NCBI GenBank assembly: GCA_016715405.1
Contig: JADKAE010000018.1
Span: forward strand, 48,687-112,686
DNA from: Saprospiraceae bacterium
GTDB lineage: Bacteria; Bacteroidota; Bacteroidia; Chitinophagales; Saprospiraceae
Direction of reading: 5' to 3'
DNA: 64,000 nucleotides
Positions within the stretch are counted from its first letter, which is position 1; each line of letters starts with the position of its first letter. Below the pieces are notes generated by a model. The model was not told the DNA's origin. It saw nothing but the letters and a program-made list of their open reading frames with translations, and ran no database searches. This document shows, piece after piece, positions 17,924-28,213 of this stretch. Made by a program: the position numbers and the translations under genes.

Positions 17924-19477
17924 CTACCCCACAAGCAAATTCTTCATATCCACGTGCTTCAGCACAATCTCTTCGATGCGGTCGATAGGCACTCGTTCTT
18001 GTAGCATAGTATCGCGTTCGCGAATAGTAACCGTATTGTCTTCGAGTGTCTGAAAATCGACGGTTACGCAGTAGGGTGTGCCGATAGCGTCCTGGCGGCG
18101 GTAGCGGCGGCCGATGGCGTCTTTTTCGTCGTATTGACAAAGGAACGACAGCTTGAGTTTATTGAACACCTCGCGCGCTTTGGCGGGCAATTCTTCTTTA
18201 TTGCGCACCAGCGGCAACACAGCGCATTTGACGGGCGCCAGCGCAGGGTGCAATTTGAGCACCACGCGCGAAGCGTCTTCGCCCTGCGCGTCGGGAACGG
18301 TCTCTTCTACCAGGGCTTCACTGAGCATAGCGAGGAACATGCGGTCGCAGCCGATGGAGGTCTCTACTACATACGGCACGTAGCTCTCGTTGAGATCGGG
18401 GTCGAAATACTGCATTTTCTTGCCCGAGAGCGTCTGGTGGCTACTCAGGTCGAAATCGGTGCGCGAGTGGATGCCTTCGAGTTCTTTGAATCCGAAGGGA
18501 AACTCGAATTGCACGTCAACGGCCGCATTGGCGTAGTGGGCCAGGTTGTCGTGGTCTTTAAAGCGCAGTTTGGAAGCGGGCGTACCGATAGCCAGGTGCC
18601 ACTTCATGCGGGCTTCTTTCCAATATTCGTACCACTTGAGCTCTTCGCCGGGGCGCAGGAAAAACTGCATCTCCATTTGTTCGAATTCGCGCATGCGGAA
18701 AATAAATTGTCTGGCCACGATTTCATTGCGGAAAGCCTTGCCAATTTGGGCGATTCCAAAGGGAATTTTCTGGCGGGTGGTTTTTTGTACGTTTAAAAAA
18801 TTGACAAAAATACCCTGCGCCGTTTCAGGCCGAAGGTACAATTTACCTTCCTCGCCGGCAATATTGCCCAATTGGGTAGAAAACATCAGGTTGAACTGGC
18901 GCACCTCCGTCCAGTTGCGCGAGCCGGTATCGGGGTCGGCAATTTCGAGCTCGTCGATGAGATTTTTCAGGTCGACGAGGTCGCCCTGGCCCATGGAGGT
19001 GGCCAGGCGTTGCCTTACCATTTCGTATTCCTCGCGGTATTTGACAACGCGCTCATTGGTGTCGCGGAAAAGTTCTTCGTTAAAAGACTCGCCAAAACGC
19101 TTGCGGGCTTTTTCTACCTCTTTTTCGATTTTGTCTTCGAGTTTATCCATATACCCCTCTACGAGCTGGTCGGCGCGGTAGCGCTTTTTGCTGTCTTTGT
19201 TGTCGATAAGGGGGTCGTTAAACGCGTCGACGTGGCCCGAAGCTTTCCAGGTTTTGGGATGCATAAAAATAGCGGAGTCGATGCCCACTATGTTTTCGTG
19301 CATCTGTACCATGGCGCGCCACCAGTAATCCTTGATATTGTTTTTGAGTTCAACGCCGTATGGTCCATAATCGTATACAGCGCTCAACCCATCGTATATC
19401 TCGCTCGATTGATAAATAAATCCGTATTCTTTGCAGTGCGAAACAAGCTTCCTGAACAGATCGCCTGGTTGTGACAT
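17924..19477 (-). CDS. glyS: Glycine--tRNA ligase (single-chain class II)
   Basis: Charges tRNA-Gly with glycine. 517 residues of the homodimeric (eukaryote/archaea-like) type used by Bacteroidota. Motif 1 region GFIYQSSEIYDGLSAVYDYGP is near the N-terminus, FNLMFST and LRPETAQGIF lie mid-protein, FRNEI and FRMREFEQMEMQFF form motif 2, and SIGCDRMFLAML forms motif 3, with the anticodon-binding domain at the end. I start at 19477 (MSQPGDLFRKLVSHCKEYGF) because the outer ATG at 19618 would overlap the region of the divergent gene and adds unrelated sequence. Confidence 0.95.
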   Translation of the reverse strand: MSQPGDLFRKLVSHCKEYGFIYQSSEIYDGLSAVYDYGPYGVELKNNIKDYWWRAMVQMHENIVGIDSAIFMHPKTWKASGHVDAFNDPLIDNKDSKKRYRADQLVEGYMDKLEDKIEKEVEKARKRFGESFNEELFRDTNERVVKYREEYEMVRQRLATSMGQGDLVDLKNLIDELEIADPDTGSRNWTEVRQFNLMFSTQLGNIAGEEGKLYLRPETAQGIFVNFLNVQKTTRQKIPFGIAQIGKAFRNEIVARQFIFRMREFEQMEMQFFLRPGEELKWYEYWKEARMKWHLAIGTPASKLRFKDHDNLAHYANAAVDVQFEFPFGFKELEGIHSRTDFDLSSHQTLSGKKMQYFDPDLNESYVPYVVETSIGCDRMFLAMLSEALVEETVPDAQGEDASRVVLKLHPALAPVKCAVLPLVRNKEELPAKAREVFNKLKLSFLCQYDEKDAIGRRYRRQDAIGTPYCVTVDFQTLEDNTVTIRERDTMLQERVPIDRIEEIVLKHVDMKNLLVG

Positions 19478-19583
19478 GTGCTGTGATTTTACTACGCTAA
19501 AAAAATGAAGGCGCAAATTTCGTAAAAAATTCCCAGCCAAATGGCATTTCCCCTGATGCTTTTCCTTCAAACGGGATTCGCTT

Positions 19584-20435
19584 TTGGGTGTTTTTTCAGA
19601 TATTGCAGCAAAAATCAATATCCCTAATCAACAAATCCCATTCAACGTGGAACCTTCTATCTTGTTAGATATTCAACAGGGCGTGGCTGTAATACGGCTC
19701 AACCGGCCCAAGGTGTACAATAGTTTTAACCGCGAAATGGCGCTTGCCCTGCAGGCGGCACTCGATACTTGCCGCACCGACAAAGCGGTGCGCGCTATTT
19801 TACTCACCGGCAACGGCAAGGCTTTTTCTGCCGGACAAGACCTCGCAGAGGTGGTGGCGGAAGACGGCCCTTCGATGTACGCTATTCTGGCCGAACACTA
19901 TAACCCGGTCATCGAGCGCATCCGGCAGATTGAAAAACCGGTGATTTGCGCGGTCAACGGCGTGGCCGCCGGCGCCGGCGCCAACATCGCCTTATGCTGT
20001 GATATTACGATAGCCGCCGAATCGGCCTCTTTTTTGCAGGCTTTCAGCAAAATCGGACTGATACCCGATAGCGGCGGCACGTTTTTTCTGCCCCGCCTCA
20101 TCGGTCTGCAACGCGCCACAGCCCTCATGATGCTGGCTGAGCGCGTCAGCGCCGCCGATGCGGCCGCCATGGGCATGATCTACAAGGTTTTTTCCGATGA
20201 CGCACTGGAAACGGAAGCGCTGAAAATGGCCGCCCAACTGGCCGCAATGCCCTCCCTGGGGCTGGCCTATACCAAACACGTGCTCAACCAATCTTTGACC
20301 AATAACCTGTCGCAACAACTCAAAGCAGAAGAAGAATGGCAGGTGCGCGCCGGTCAGACGGAGGATTTCCAGGAAGGGGTAAACGCCTTCCTGGAAAAAC
20401 GCCCGCCGGTATTCAACAAGCGGTCTCCCAGTTAG
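19584..20435 (+). CDS. paaG: Enoyl-CoA hydratase/isomerase, PaaG-like
   Basis: Crotonase-fold protein. AFSAGQDLAEV and NGVAAGAGANIALCCD form the oxyanion hole, and GLIPDSGGTFFLPRLIG with its aspartate is typical of PaaG (1,2-epoxyphenylacetyl-CoA isomerase) and related isomerases. The frame starts at 19584, but residues 1-21 look non-native; a GTG at 19647 (VEPSILLDIQQGVAVI) gives the usual length of about 262. No other phenylacetate-degradation gene is nearby, so a general beta-oxidation role is equally possible. The stop TAG is part of the palindrome that follows. Confidence 0.85.
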   Translation: MGVFSDIAAKINIPNQQIPFNVEPSILLDIQQGVAVIRLNRPKVYNSFNREMALALQAALDTCRTDKAVRAILLTGNGKAFSAGQDLAEVVAEDGPSMYAILAEHYNPVIERIRQIEKPVICAVNGVAAGAGANIALCCDITIAAESASFLQAFSKIGLIPDSGGTFFLPRLIGLQRATALMMLAERVSAADAAAMGMIYKVFSDDALETEALKMAAQLAAMPSLGLAYTKHVLNQSLTNNLSQQLKAEEEWQVRAGQTEDFQEGVNAFLEKRPPVFNKRSPS

Positions 20436-20484
20436 CGGTCAGACCGCTACCAAGGATTCCTCCCCGCCAGCGGTCTGACCGCTA
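20433..20484. terminator. Palindromic element spanning both stops of a convergent pair
   Basis: TAGCGGTCAGACCGCTA (20433-20449) and its complement (20469-20484) form the arms; each arm is itself nearly palindromic. The TAG of the paaG-like gene is the first three bases and the TAG of the opposite gene is the last three. Core GGTCAGACCG is shared with 1488-1522. Likely a bidirectional terminator. Confidence 0.7.
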
Positions 20485-21321
20485 GCGGGGAGCCTTGAGC
20501 AATTTCGCTGATGATACCCGCTCGCCATCCGTGATCTGCACCACATACACGCCTGCCGGAAGCCGGCTCACGTCGACGGAATGCATATTCTCGCCCGTTT
20601 GAAAGTCCAGGCGACTTTGGTGTAATACCTGGCCGCCAAGCGATGCTACTCGCAGGAGGTATTCACCCGGCCGGTCGCTATGCGCACGTAGCGTTAGTAT
20701 GTTTTCAACCGGATTGGGCGTTATTGCAAGCCGGCTTAACAAAGCTCCCGGTGTAAACGTGCTCACCGCAGCTCGCGTAATAACTAGTGGCGAACCAAGC
20801 GTGGCGGCGCCATCGCCATTATTGCTTCCGTTGGCATTTGCAGCAATGCCGGCGGCGTAAAAGCGAACTTCGCCCGTGTCAGGAGCGGTCCATTCTACAG
20901 TCAAAGTGTTACTTGGCCGAGGTGAAGCATGTTCTATGTACCTGCGGTTGTTGATAACAATCCTGCGGAAGCCCGATGGCGCCGAGCCAAAGGTGCCAAT
21001 GCTGTCATTGGCGGCGCCTCCCAGCGCAACTACCTGAAATCCATATCGGGGCGGCGTGCCCGTTCCTGCGGTAAGGGTTACTTTCAAGTCGTAACTTTCA
21101 CCCGGTTCGTATTGCGTAATAGGGTTGCCTTCATCCAGCAATTCTACTGTGATAGAAGGCGAAAAGGAACCCTGCGTATGGCATTCAGCCTGTCCGCAAC
21201 TTCCCGTACTCAAAGGGGAGCCCGTGCGGTCGGCGTCTTGTACAAGGCCGGGCCCCGCCGCATTGTTGAGCAAGAAAAAACCAGCCAAAACGGCCATAAA
21301 AAGAGTGTAAATAAATTTCAT
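20482..21321 (-). CDS. Choice-of-anchor V domain T9SS-secreted protein
   Basis: 279 residues with a signal peptide (MKFIYTLFMAVLAGFFLLNN). Residues 30-190 fit the choice-of-anchor V (reelin-like) domain: GSCGQAECHTQGSF near residue 41 carries a CxxxxCH pair, with later EHASPRPSNTLTVEWTAP. The last 80 residues are a T9SS type A sorting domain (ITPNPVENILTLRAH, LPAGVYVVQITDGERVSSAKLLK). Probably surface-exposed; the Cys/His pair suggests metal or heme contact but this is inference. Confidence 0.87.
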   Translation of the reverse strand: MKFIYTLFMAVLAGFFLLNNAAGPGLVQDADRTGSPLSTGSCGQAECHTQGSFSPSITVELLDEGNPITQYEPGESYDLKVTLTAGTGTPPRYGFQVVALGGAANDSIGTFGSAPSGFRRIVINNRRYIEHASPRPSNTLTVEWTAPDTGEVRFYAAGIAANANGSNNGDGAATLGSPLVITRAAVSTFTPGALLSRLAITPNPVENILTLRAHSDRPGEYLLRVASLGGQVLHQSRLDFQTGENMHSVDVSRLPAGVYVVQITDGERVSSAKLLKAPR

Positions 21322-21407
21322 AAGACTACAGATTTTGGTGAATGATGTAAGCTTAATTGGTATAAAAAACGTAACTATTTATAGTAACAGCCTAACCTGA
21401 AAATTGC

Positions 21408-21499
21408 CACCCCAAACCCCTAACCCCTAAAGGGGAACCCCTCTGGTAAACGGGGTTTTCTTGATAGCGGGAAGACTCCCCTTTAGGGGCCGGGGGTGT
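21408..21499. repeat. CCCCTAAAGGGGA inverted repeat
   Basis: Arms CACCCCAAACCCCTAACCCC (21408 on) and CTCCCCTTTAGGGGCCGGGG (21476 on) surround a 38-nt centre. The remainder of the 387-nt gap 21322-21708 is AT-rich with no convincing gene. Confidence 0.75.
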
Positions 21500-21708
21500 C
21501 AAAAGTAAAGGCCTTTGCGCTTATTTTGGCGTTAAGTTATACCTGCTAAATAATTACAAAAAAACAATTCGGATTTTCTGACAATGGAGCGCCCATGACG
21601 TTTAACGCGGTTGCTCTATTATTAGTCAGGAAATCCGAACAGATGGTTGTATATACAATAATTGCTTATTGCAAATACAAATATAAGAAGGGAAAAGCGG
21701 GTAAAGCG

Positions 21709-22263
21709 TCAACTACTGTACAAATAGCCATTTTTGGGAATTCTGCCGCGAACGCCTTTGAAATAGTTGTCGATAAAGGCAAAATCGGCGTCGGCGTCGT
21801 CGGTAGGAAAAAAGGGAGCGCTGATGCCGATGATTTTGTGGCCGTAGTCGAACTTACACAATAAAATAGGAACGTGGGCTCCTTTGGCGATGTAATAAAA
21901 TCCGGTTTTCAGGGAGCTTACTTTGCGCCGGGTGCCTTCGGGTGCGATACTTACTTTGAATTGGTCTTTTTTATTAAAAATATCCACCACGCCATCCACA
22001 AAATTGTTGCGCTTGCTGCGGTCGACCGGATAGCCGCCCAGCCATCTGAATATAATGCCCAATGGAAATTTAAAGAGGGAATGCTTGCCAATAAATTTGA
22101 TGTCTTCCCGCAAAGCGCTGCGTATCAGCAAACCCATAGGAAAATCCAGGTTAGAGGTATGCGGTATTACGGCTATTATGTATTTGGGAGGCAAGGGGTA
22201 TGTTTCGATTTGTATCCGCCATCCCAGTGATTTGAGAATCCAGGCGCTTATCTTACTCCACAT
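21709..22263 (-). CDS. 1-acyl-sn-glycerol-3-phosphate acyltransferase-like protein
   Basis: 185 residues of the PlsC family, acylating a lipid precursor at the membrane. HTSNLD near residue 35 is the HX4D catalytic motif, KHSLFKFPLG follows, and APEGTR near residue 111 is the EGTR block. The ATG at 22263 (MWSKISAWIL) is preferred over a TTG at 22290 that would overlap the HMA gene. It follows the HMA gene by about 24 nt, probably in one transcript with it. Acceptor not determined. Confidence 0.85.
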   Translation of the reverse strand: MWSKISAWILKSLGWRIQIETYPLPPKYIIAVIPHTSNLDFPMGLLIRSALREDIKFIGKHSLFKFPLGIIFRWLGGYPVDRSKRNNFVDGVVDIFNKKDQFKVSIAPEGTRRKVSSLKTGFYYIAKGAHVPILLCKFDYGHKIIGISAPFFPTDDADADFAFIDNYFKGVRGRIPKNGYLYSS

Positions 22264-22286
22264 ATGGGTTAGGTTTAAGAAAGAAG

Positions 22287-22499
22287 TCAAGCTGGAATAG
22301 CGGCGATATCAAAACCGGCTTCTTCCACTGCTTCAATAACGGCTTCCACAGCCAGGTCGCCTTCTACCGTGAGTATTTTGTCAGGATTCTGGGTATCCAC
22401 CTCCCAATGCGAGATACCCTTTACTTCATTGAGAAAGCCCGTTACGCTGCGCACGCAGTTTCCGCAGTTGATATTTGTTTTGAATTGGTATTTGTCCAT
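22287..22499 (-). CDS. Heavy-metal-associated (HMA) domain protein, copper-chaperone-like
   Basis: 70-residue single HMA domain with the metal pair CGNC (residues 12-15) in place of the more usual MxCxxC, ending EAVIEAVEEAGFDIAAI. Family members bind Cu(I) or Zn(II) and pass it to ATPases. No metal ATPase is beside it here. Confidence 0.85.
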   Translation of the reverse strand: MDKYQFKTNINCGNCVRSVTGFLNEVKGISHWEVDTQNPDKILTVEGDLAVEAVIEAVEEAGFDIAAIPA

Positions 22500-22539
22500 G
22501 ATGTCTTTAATTCGAAACCAAAAATAAAAAATCCCTCGT

Positions 22540-23265
22540 TCAATTTAACACTTCAAAGAGGATTTGGTGCGCGTGGATGTCCGGAAAATTTTCAATATGC
22601 AGCCGGTAATAGTCCAGCAAATGCTGTAATAGATGGCGTCGCTCTTCTCTTGTCAGCTTCAATTCGTGATGCGATTCCGGTGACGCATGCAACAGATAGT
22701 GTAACAAAATGCTGTGTCGCTCGTCGAGATAATACAGGTGAGGCGGAATTTGGGCTACAAAAACCCCCTCGCTCAGGTCAAAAAAAGGCGTTTGGCTGTT
22801 TGCTTCGCCACCGGGCAAAAAGCCCAGATAGGCGCTGAGCTCGAGCATAAAATAGAGATGTGCGTTGGCGATAGAATGCGTCGTTTGGTCGAGATGGCAA
22901 AAGTTGTCGTAGATAAAGGAGAACAAAGGCCTGTTTTCTTCTTCTTCGCGGATGGTTTTGCGAATAATTTCGGCCATAAACAAACCCACTGCCCCCTTTT
23001 TGACGTCAAATGGTATAGTATGGTATACATAAGCAGGCTGAATCTCCTTCACCCGGTTCAGGTCGCGATCCTCCCGATCATAAGCTACCAGGTCGACCAG
23101 CGACATTACCTGTAGAACGCTCGGGGAAATGCGCGATTTGGCTTTTCGCACACTGTTAAATATGTATTTGCGAAGCCCTTTGTCTTCTGTATATATATCG
23201 GCGATGATGCTCGATTCAGCGTATTTGAGGGTGCGAAAAACGATACCCCGCGTTTTTAACAGCAT
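22540..23265 (-). CDS. recO: DNA repair protein RecO
   Basis: 241 residues with the N-terminal OB fold (LKTRGIVFRTLKYAESSIIADIYTEDKGLRKYI, about 3-35) and helical C-terminal domain (FMLELSAYLGFLPGG, HHLLQHLLDYYRLHIENF). RecO loads RecA onto SSB-coated gaps with RecR. Length and order of domains match Bacteroidota RecO. It leads the recO-HMA-acyltransferase run. Confidence 0.9.
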   Translation of the reverse strand: MLLKTRGIVFRTLKYAESSIIADIYTEDKGLRKYIFNSVRKAKSRISPSVLQVMSLVDLVAYDREDRDLNRVKEIQPAYVYHTIPFDVKKGAVGLFMAEIIRKTIREEEENRPLFSFIYDNFCHLDQTTHSIANAHLYFMLELSAYLGFLPGGEANSQTPFFDLSEGVFVAQIPPHLYYLDERHSILLHYLLHASPESHHELKLTREERRHLLQHLLDYYRLHIENFPDIHAHQILFEVLN

Positions 23266-23294
23266 CTTAACAAAACTTTATTTTGTTTCGGTCG

Positions 23295-23324
23295 TTTGAT
23301 AATAGTAATTTGAAATTATATTTG
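23295..23324 (+). promoter_or_regulatory. Promoter: TTTG (-33) and TATATTTG (-7)
   Basis: TTTG at 23295-23298 and TATATTTG at 23317-23324, spaced 18 nt, fit the Bacteroidota consensus. The next plus-strand gene starts at 23558, so the leader would be about 230 nt. Within it, an 18-codon ATG frame (about 23351-23407) is visible but unsupported. Confidence 0.5.
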
Positions 23325-23557
23325 CTTTTGCGTTGGTCGAGAAATACTGCATGATCATCAAAAAAAGATGCACAAGTGCAGCCATCGCGACAACTTTGTG
23401 TCATTAAGTAAAAAGCAGCAGGTACAAACTTAACGAAAATATCACCCAAGTTTAACCCCCAAGTAAATATAACACGATTGTTTTGTACCGATTATTGAAC
23501 CCGACTCTGGCCATTGTTGTCTTGACACAACAAAAAAGAGCCTAAAAAATTTGAAGG

Positions 23558-24283
23558 ATGAGACGCTTGTTCTTTTTTGTGCTTTGGTTATGCCTGTCAT
23601 TACCCGCACTCCACAGTATGCAATTGTATCAGCAAAACATGCTACCCGATAGCACCCCATGCTGCGATACACCCTCTACCGGCAATGATTCGTCAACCGC
23701 TACCAAACCTTCCGCACCCAAACCGGCCGCGGTAAAACGCGCAGAAGCCAACCTGGTGGGCAAGTGGGAGAATTCGCTATATCCTTTCGATGTGGTGTCC
23801 GCCGATGCAAACGGTAAAACGAACTATCAGCAGGTTGAAAGAGCTTTTCTGCTCTTTTCTTTCCAGGCAGATGGCACGTATACCAAAAAGATGGGAGGCA
23901 CTGATGTAGTATTGGTGGAAAATGGCTCCTGGTCGCTCTCCGACGACGGCCAAACCCTCGACTTGTACCCCACCTCCGGCGAAAACGCCCAGGTAGCTCG
24001 TATCAAACACCTGCAAATGGACGAGCTCGTTATCGAGCACGCCCTGCAATCCTCTTACGCCAATTTCTGTACGAAGCAGAAAGACTTTTCTTTAGCAGAA
24101 GCTAAATCAGACTGTACGACTATACGACTGTACGACTATACGACTTTGGGACTGTGCGACCGTGTGAACTATGTTTACATGGTCGCACAGTCCCAAAGTC
24201 GCCCCCTCTCCCCCTCCCTATTGCACGTCAGCACGATAAAGCTTAATTTGGGCCATTATTTATTTCAAACACACAGATCATGA
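23558..24283 (+). CDS. Lipocalin-like secreted protein, C-terminus probably extended by lost stop
   Basis: A signal peptide (MRRLFFFVLWLCLSLPALHS) and a Pro/Ser/Thr-rich linker lead into a beta-rich domain starting ANLVGKWENSLYPFDVV near residue 65 with FSFQADGTYTKKMGG and NGSWSLSDDGQTLDLYP, a lipocalin-like pattern. After residue 183 (AEAKSD) the frame runs into a GACTGTACGACTATACGACT repeat and encodes about 58 junk-like residues. At 24107 the codon is TCA where the same repeat elsewhere (17358) directly follows TGA, so the native stop was probably at residue 184. Its end overlaps the next start by 4 nt. Confidence 0.75.
   Translation: MRRLFFFVLWLCLSLPALHSMQLYQQNMLPDSTPCCDTPSTGNDSSTATKPSAPKPAAVKRAEANLVGKWENSLYPFDVVSADANGKTNYQQVERAFLLFSFQADGTYTKKMGGTDVVLVENGSWSLSDDGQTLDLYPTSGENAQVARIKHLQMDELVIEHALQSSYANFCTKQKDFSLAEAKSDCTTIRLYDYTTLGLCDRVNYVYMVAQSQSRPLSPSLLHVSTIKLNLGHYLFQTHRS
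24110..24202. repeat. ACGACTATACGACTGT-family repeat read through by a gene
   Basis: GACTGTACGACTATACGACT units are followed by an exact hairpin: CGACTTTGGGACTGTGCGAC (24141-24160, continuing one base) pairs with GGTCGCACAGTCCCAAAGTC (24181 on). The element lies inside the open frame of the lipocalin-like gene. Confidence 0.88.
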
Positions 24284-25446
24284 AGAAATCACTCGCCCTG
24301 ATTGTAATTTGTACTGCTTTCTTTCACATCGTGCAAGCCAAAGTGACCCTCTCCGGGGTAGTGGCCAACAGCAAGCAGCAAACAAAGCTGCAAATTTTCG
24401 AGGCCGACTTTGAGCGCTATAATCACGCCAAACTCGCCGAAATCGACCTGGAATCTAACGGCGCTTTCCGCATCGAACTGGCCATCGAAGCCGCTACAAT
24501 CATACGGCTGGTATACGTCAACCAATATCTGCTCGTACCGGTAAGCCCGGGCGATGTTATAACCATCCAAATTGACGGCGCCGGCAGCGACGGACTGTAT
24601 ACGGCCACCGGCAACGACCATATCAAAGAATACCTGTCTTACAAAGCTTTTCACAGCAATTTGACCTCCGAACGGCTATCTGCTTTTGACAAGAAATACG
24701 AAGATATTCTCGCCGAACGCCGGAAAGCAAAAGAAAACATCAGCGACGAAACCCAGCTCAAGGCCATTGACGATAAGTATATGCCCATGCTGGAGGCTAT
24801 CGAACAAGAATACGAAGTAGTAGAAAAAGCAGTCAACGGCGAAATTGCCGCTTACCTGAAAAATAATGTGGCCTCCCCTCTTGCACTTTATGCTACTATC
24901 GGCCATTGGGACGGCGCCAACTACCTCTCTGAATACCGCGAAATAACCCACCGCATGCGCCGTCGCCACCCCGAATCACCCATGGTGGCCAAAATGATCC
25001 ATAAAATACAACGCCTGGAGCAAAGCTCGGTAGGCGCCACCGCCCCCGAAATAGCCCATGTCGATACCTCGGGCAATACGATTAAGCTTTCTTCCCTGCG
25101 CGGCCAATACGTGCTGGTCGATTTTTGGGCGAGCTGGTGCGGCCCCTGCCGCAAGGAAAACCCCAATGTGGTTTCCAATTTTCTGAAATACAAAGACCAG
25201 GGTTTCACGGTTTTCGGCGTATCGCTCGATAAAGACCGCGATAAGTGGGCCAAAGCCATCGTCAAAGACCAGCTGGACTGGCCGCAGGTGTCCGACCTCA
25301 AAGGCTGGCAATCAGAACCCGGCTATGACTACCACGTTAATTCCATCCCGGCCAATGTGCTGCTCGACCGCAACGGCGTGATTATTGCCAAAAATTTGCG
25401 AGGCAAAGACCTCAGCGATAAACTGAGCGAAATTTTTGGATTTTAA
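24280..25446 (+). CDS. TlpA-like thiol-disulfide oxidoreductase with DUF4369-like N-terminus
   Basis: 388 residues with a signal peptide ending near ...IVQA. Residues 20-120 are a beta domain like DUF4369; 120-250 are helical and charged; 255-388 form a thioredoxin fold of the AhpC/TSA-TlpA type with the active site ASWCGPCRKE near residue 285 and the cis-proline in SIPANVLLD. By family it reduces or isomerises disulfides in the periplasm or keeps cytochrome c cysteines reduced. It overlaps the upstream gene by 4 nt. Confidence 0.88.
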   Translation: MKKSLALIVICTAFFHIVQAKVTLSGVVANSKQQTKLQIFEADFERYNHAKLAEIDLESNGAFRIELAIEAATIIRLVYVNQYLLVPVSPGDVITIQIDGAGSDGLYTATGNDHIKEYLSYKAFHSNLTSERLSAFDKKYEDILAERRKAKENISDETQLKAIDDKYMPMLEAIEQEYEVVEKAVNGEIAAYLKNNVASPLALYATIGHWDGANYLSEYREITHRMRRRHPESPMVAKMIHKIQRLEQSSVGATAPEIAHVDTSGNTIKLSSLRGQYVLVDFWASWCGPCRKENPNVVSNFLKYKDQGFTVFGVSLDKDRDKWAKAIVKDQLDWPQVSDLKGWQSEPGYDYHVNSIPANVLLDRNGVIIAKNLRGKDLSDKLSEIFGF

Positions 25447-25491
25447 TCGCACACGCCGGAGTTTATCATCGCTTTTTTGAGTGAAATGCGC

Positions 25492-25499
25492 TAACTTTG
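25492..25499 (+). promoter_or_regulatory. -7 box (TAACTTTG) for thrS
   Basis: Matches TAnnTTTG 31 nt before the thrS ATG at 25531. Confidence 0.5.
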
Positions 25500-25690
25500 C
25501 CGCCCTGAATTATTCTAAGCAATAAGCGCAATGATCAATATTACATTCCCTGACGGCAGGGTTAGCCAATACGAAAGCGGTGTATCTGCTATGCAGGTCG
25601 CCTTGTCTATCAGCGAAGGCCTGGCCCGCAACGTACTCTCAGCTAAAGTAAACGGAGAAGTGTGGGACGCTTCGCGCCCTATCTACCAAG

Positions 25691-27451
<1,761 letters not shown>

Positions 27452-27527
27452 TCGGTTCTCTGTTCTCGGTTGTCGGTTATCCGTTCCTTATCTTTGCCAG
27501 TTATACAGAGAACAGAGAACAGAGAAC
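27452..27527. repeat. AACAGAG-family inverted repeat after thrS
   Basis: TCGGTTCTCTGTTCTCGGTT onward, centre CCTTATCTTTGCCAGTTATA, then ACAGAG copies. It starts on the base after the thrS stop. 27528-27688 holds no gene that I can support. Confidence 0.9.
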
Positions 27528-27688
27528 CGCTCCCCGGCATTTCGATGCCGTTTCCTATTTTATTGCCCAAACTGTGTTAAATTTTATTTAAGAGGGGGGC
27601 TTAATGCTTGATATATTTGCAGGTAAAATGTATTTTGCGGAGGAAAAACCGACAATTACATTTCATCATCCCGCTGAACGTGTAGCTT

Positions 27689-28024
27689 ATGAAGCATACT
27701 TTACTCCTGTTATTCTTTTTTGCGCTCACTACAACTGCCTTTTCTCAGATCGCTTTCAATCCCAGAGCGGATATTAAAAGACCGACCGACAAGCTCGAGG
27801 TGCAGGTTTATCCCAATCCTACTACGGATTATTTCAATCTCACTGACAATGAGGTAGTAGAAAAAATTACGGTATACACCCTGCTTGGCCGCGAAATCAA
27901 GCGCTTCAACTACGTGAAAGGCGAAAAATACCGGGTAGAGGAATTGCCGCGCGGTATGTATCTTGTACAACTCACCGACCGAAACGGGCGTATCATAAAT
28001 ACTCAGCGGGTGAGCAAGCGTTAG
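27689..28024 (+). CDS. Miniature T9SS type A sorting-domain protein
   Basis: 111 residues: signal peptide (MKHTLLLLFFFALTTTAFSQ), about 17 linker residues, then a complete sorting domain (LEVQVYPNPTTDYFNLTDNE, ITVYTLLGREIKRFNYVKG, LPRGMYLVQLTDRNGRIINT). There is almost no cargo between signal and sorting domain. Known sorting domains are about 80 residues at the end of large cargo, so this is either a small surface protein in itself or a decoy/regulator. A strong terminator follows. Confidence 0.82.
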   Translation: MKHTLLLLFFFALTTTAFSQIAFNPRADIKRPTDKLEVQVYPNPTTDYFNLTDNEVVEKITVYTLLGREIKRFNYVKGEKYRVEELPRGMYLVQLTDRNGRIINTQRVSKR

Positions 28025-28047
28025 TTTGTGCAACTCGCCTTATACGA

Positions 28048-28082
28048 CAAAGGCCATCCTGGGAAACCCGGGATGGCCTTTG
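28048..28082 (+). terminator. Rho-independent-like hairpin
   Basis: Arms CAAAGGCCATCC and GGATGGCCTTTG, 12 bp and perfect, 11-nt loop, 24 nt after the stop of the preceding gene. Confidence 0.75.
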
Positions 28083-28100
28083 TCATTTAAGGATGCTTAA

Positions 28101-28207
28101 CTGTTTAGTAGGGTTTAGTGCATGCGCAGTTTAGCGATAGGGTTTAGTGCATGCGCAGTTTAGCTAAACCCAATCGCTAAACCCAATCGCTAAACCCCAC
28201 TAAACAT
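28101..28207. repeat. GGGTTTAGCGAT-family inverted repeat near lpxD end
   Basis: A 29-bp unit beginning TAGGGTTTAGTGCATGCGCA occurs twice in tandem, then CTAAACCCAATCG units form the opposite arm, ending 6 nt from the lpxD stop. The same unit appears at 34979-35061. Confidence 0.9.
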
Positions 28208-28213
28208 TTACTT

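Noticed and set aside
23351..23407. 18-codon frame in the leader after the promoter at 23295
   Set aside because: No ribosome-binding signal, no repeat of the pattern elsewhere, and short frames of this size are expected by chance.
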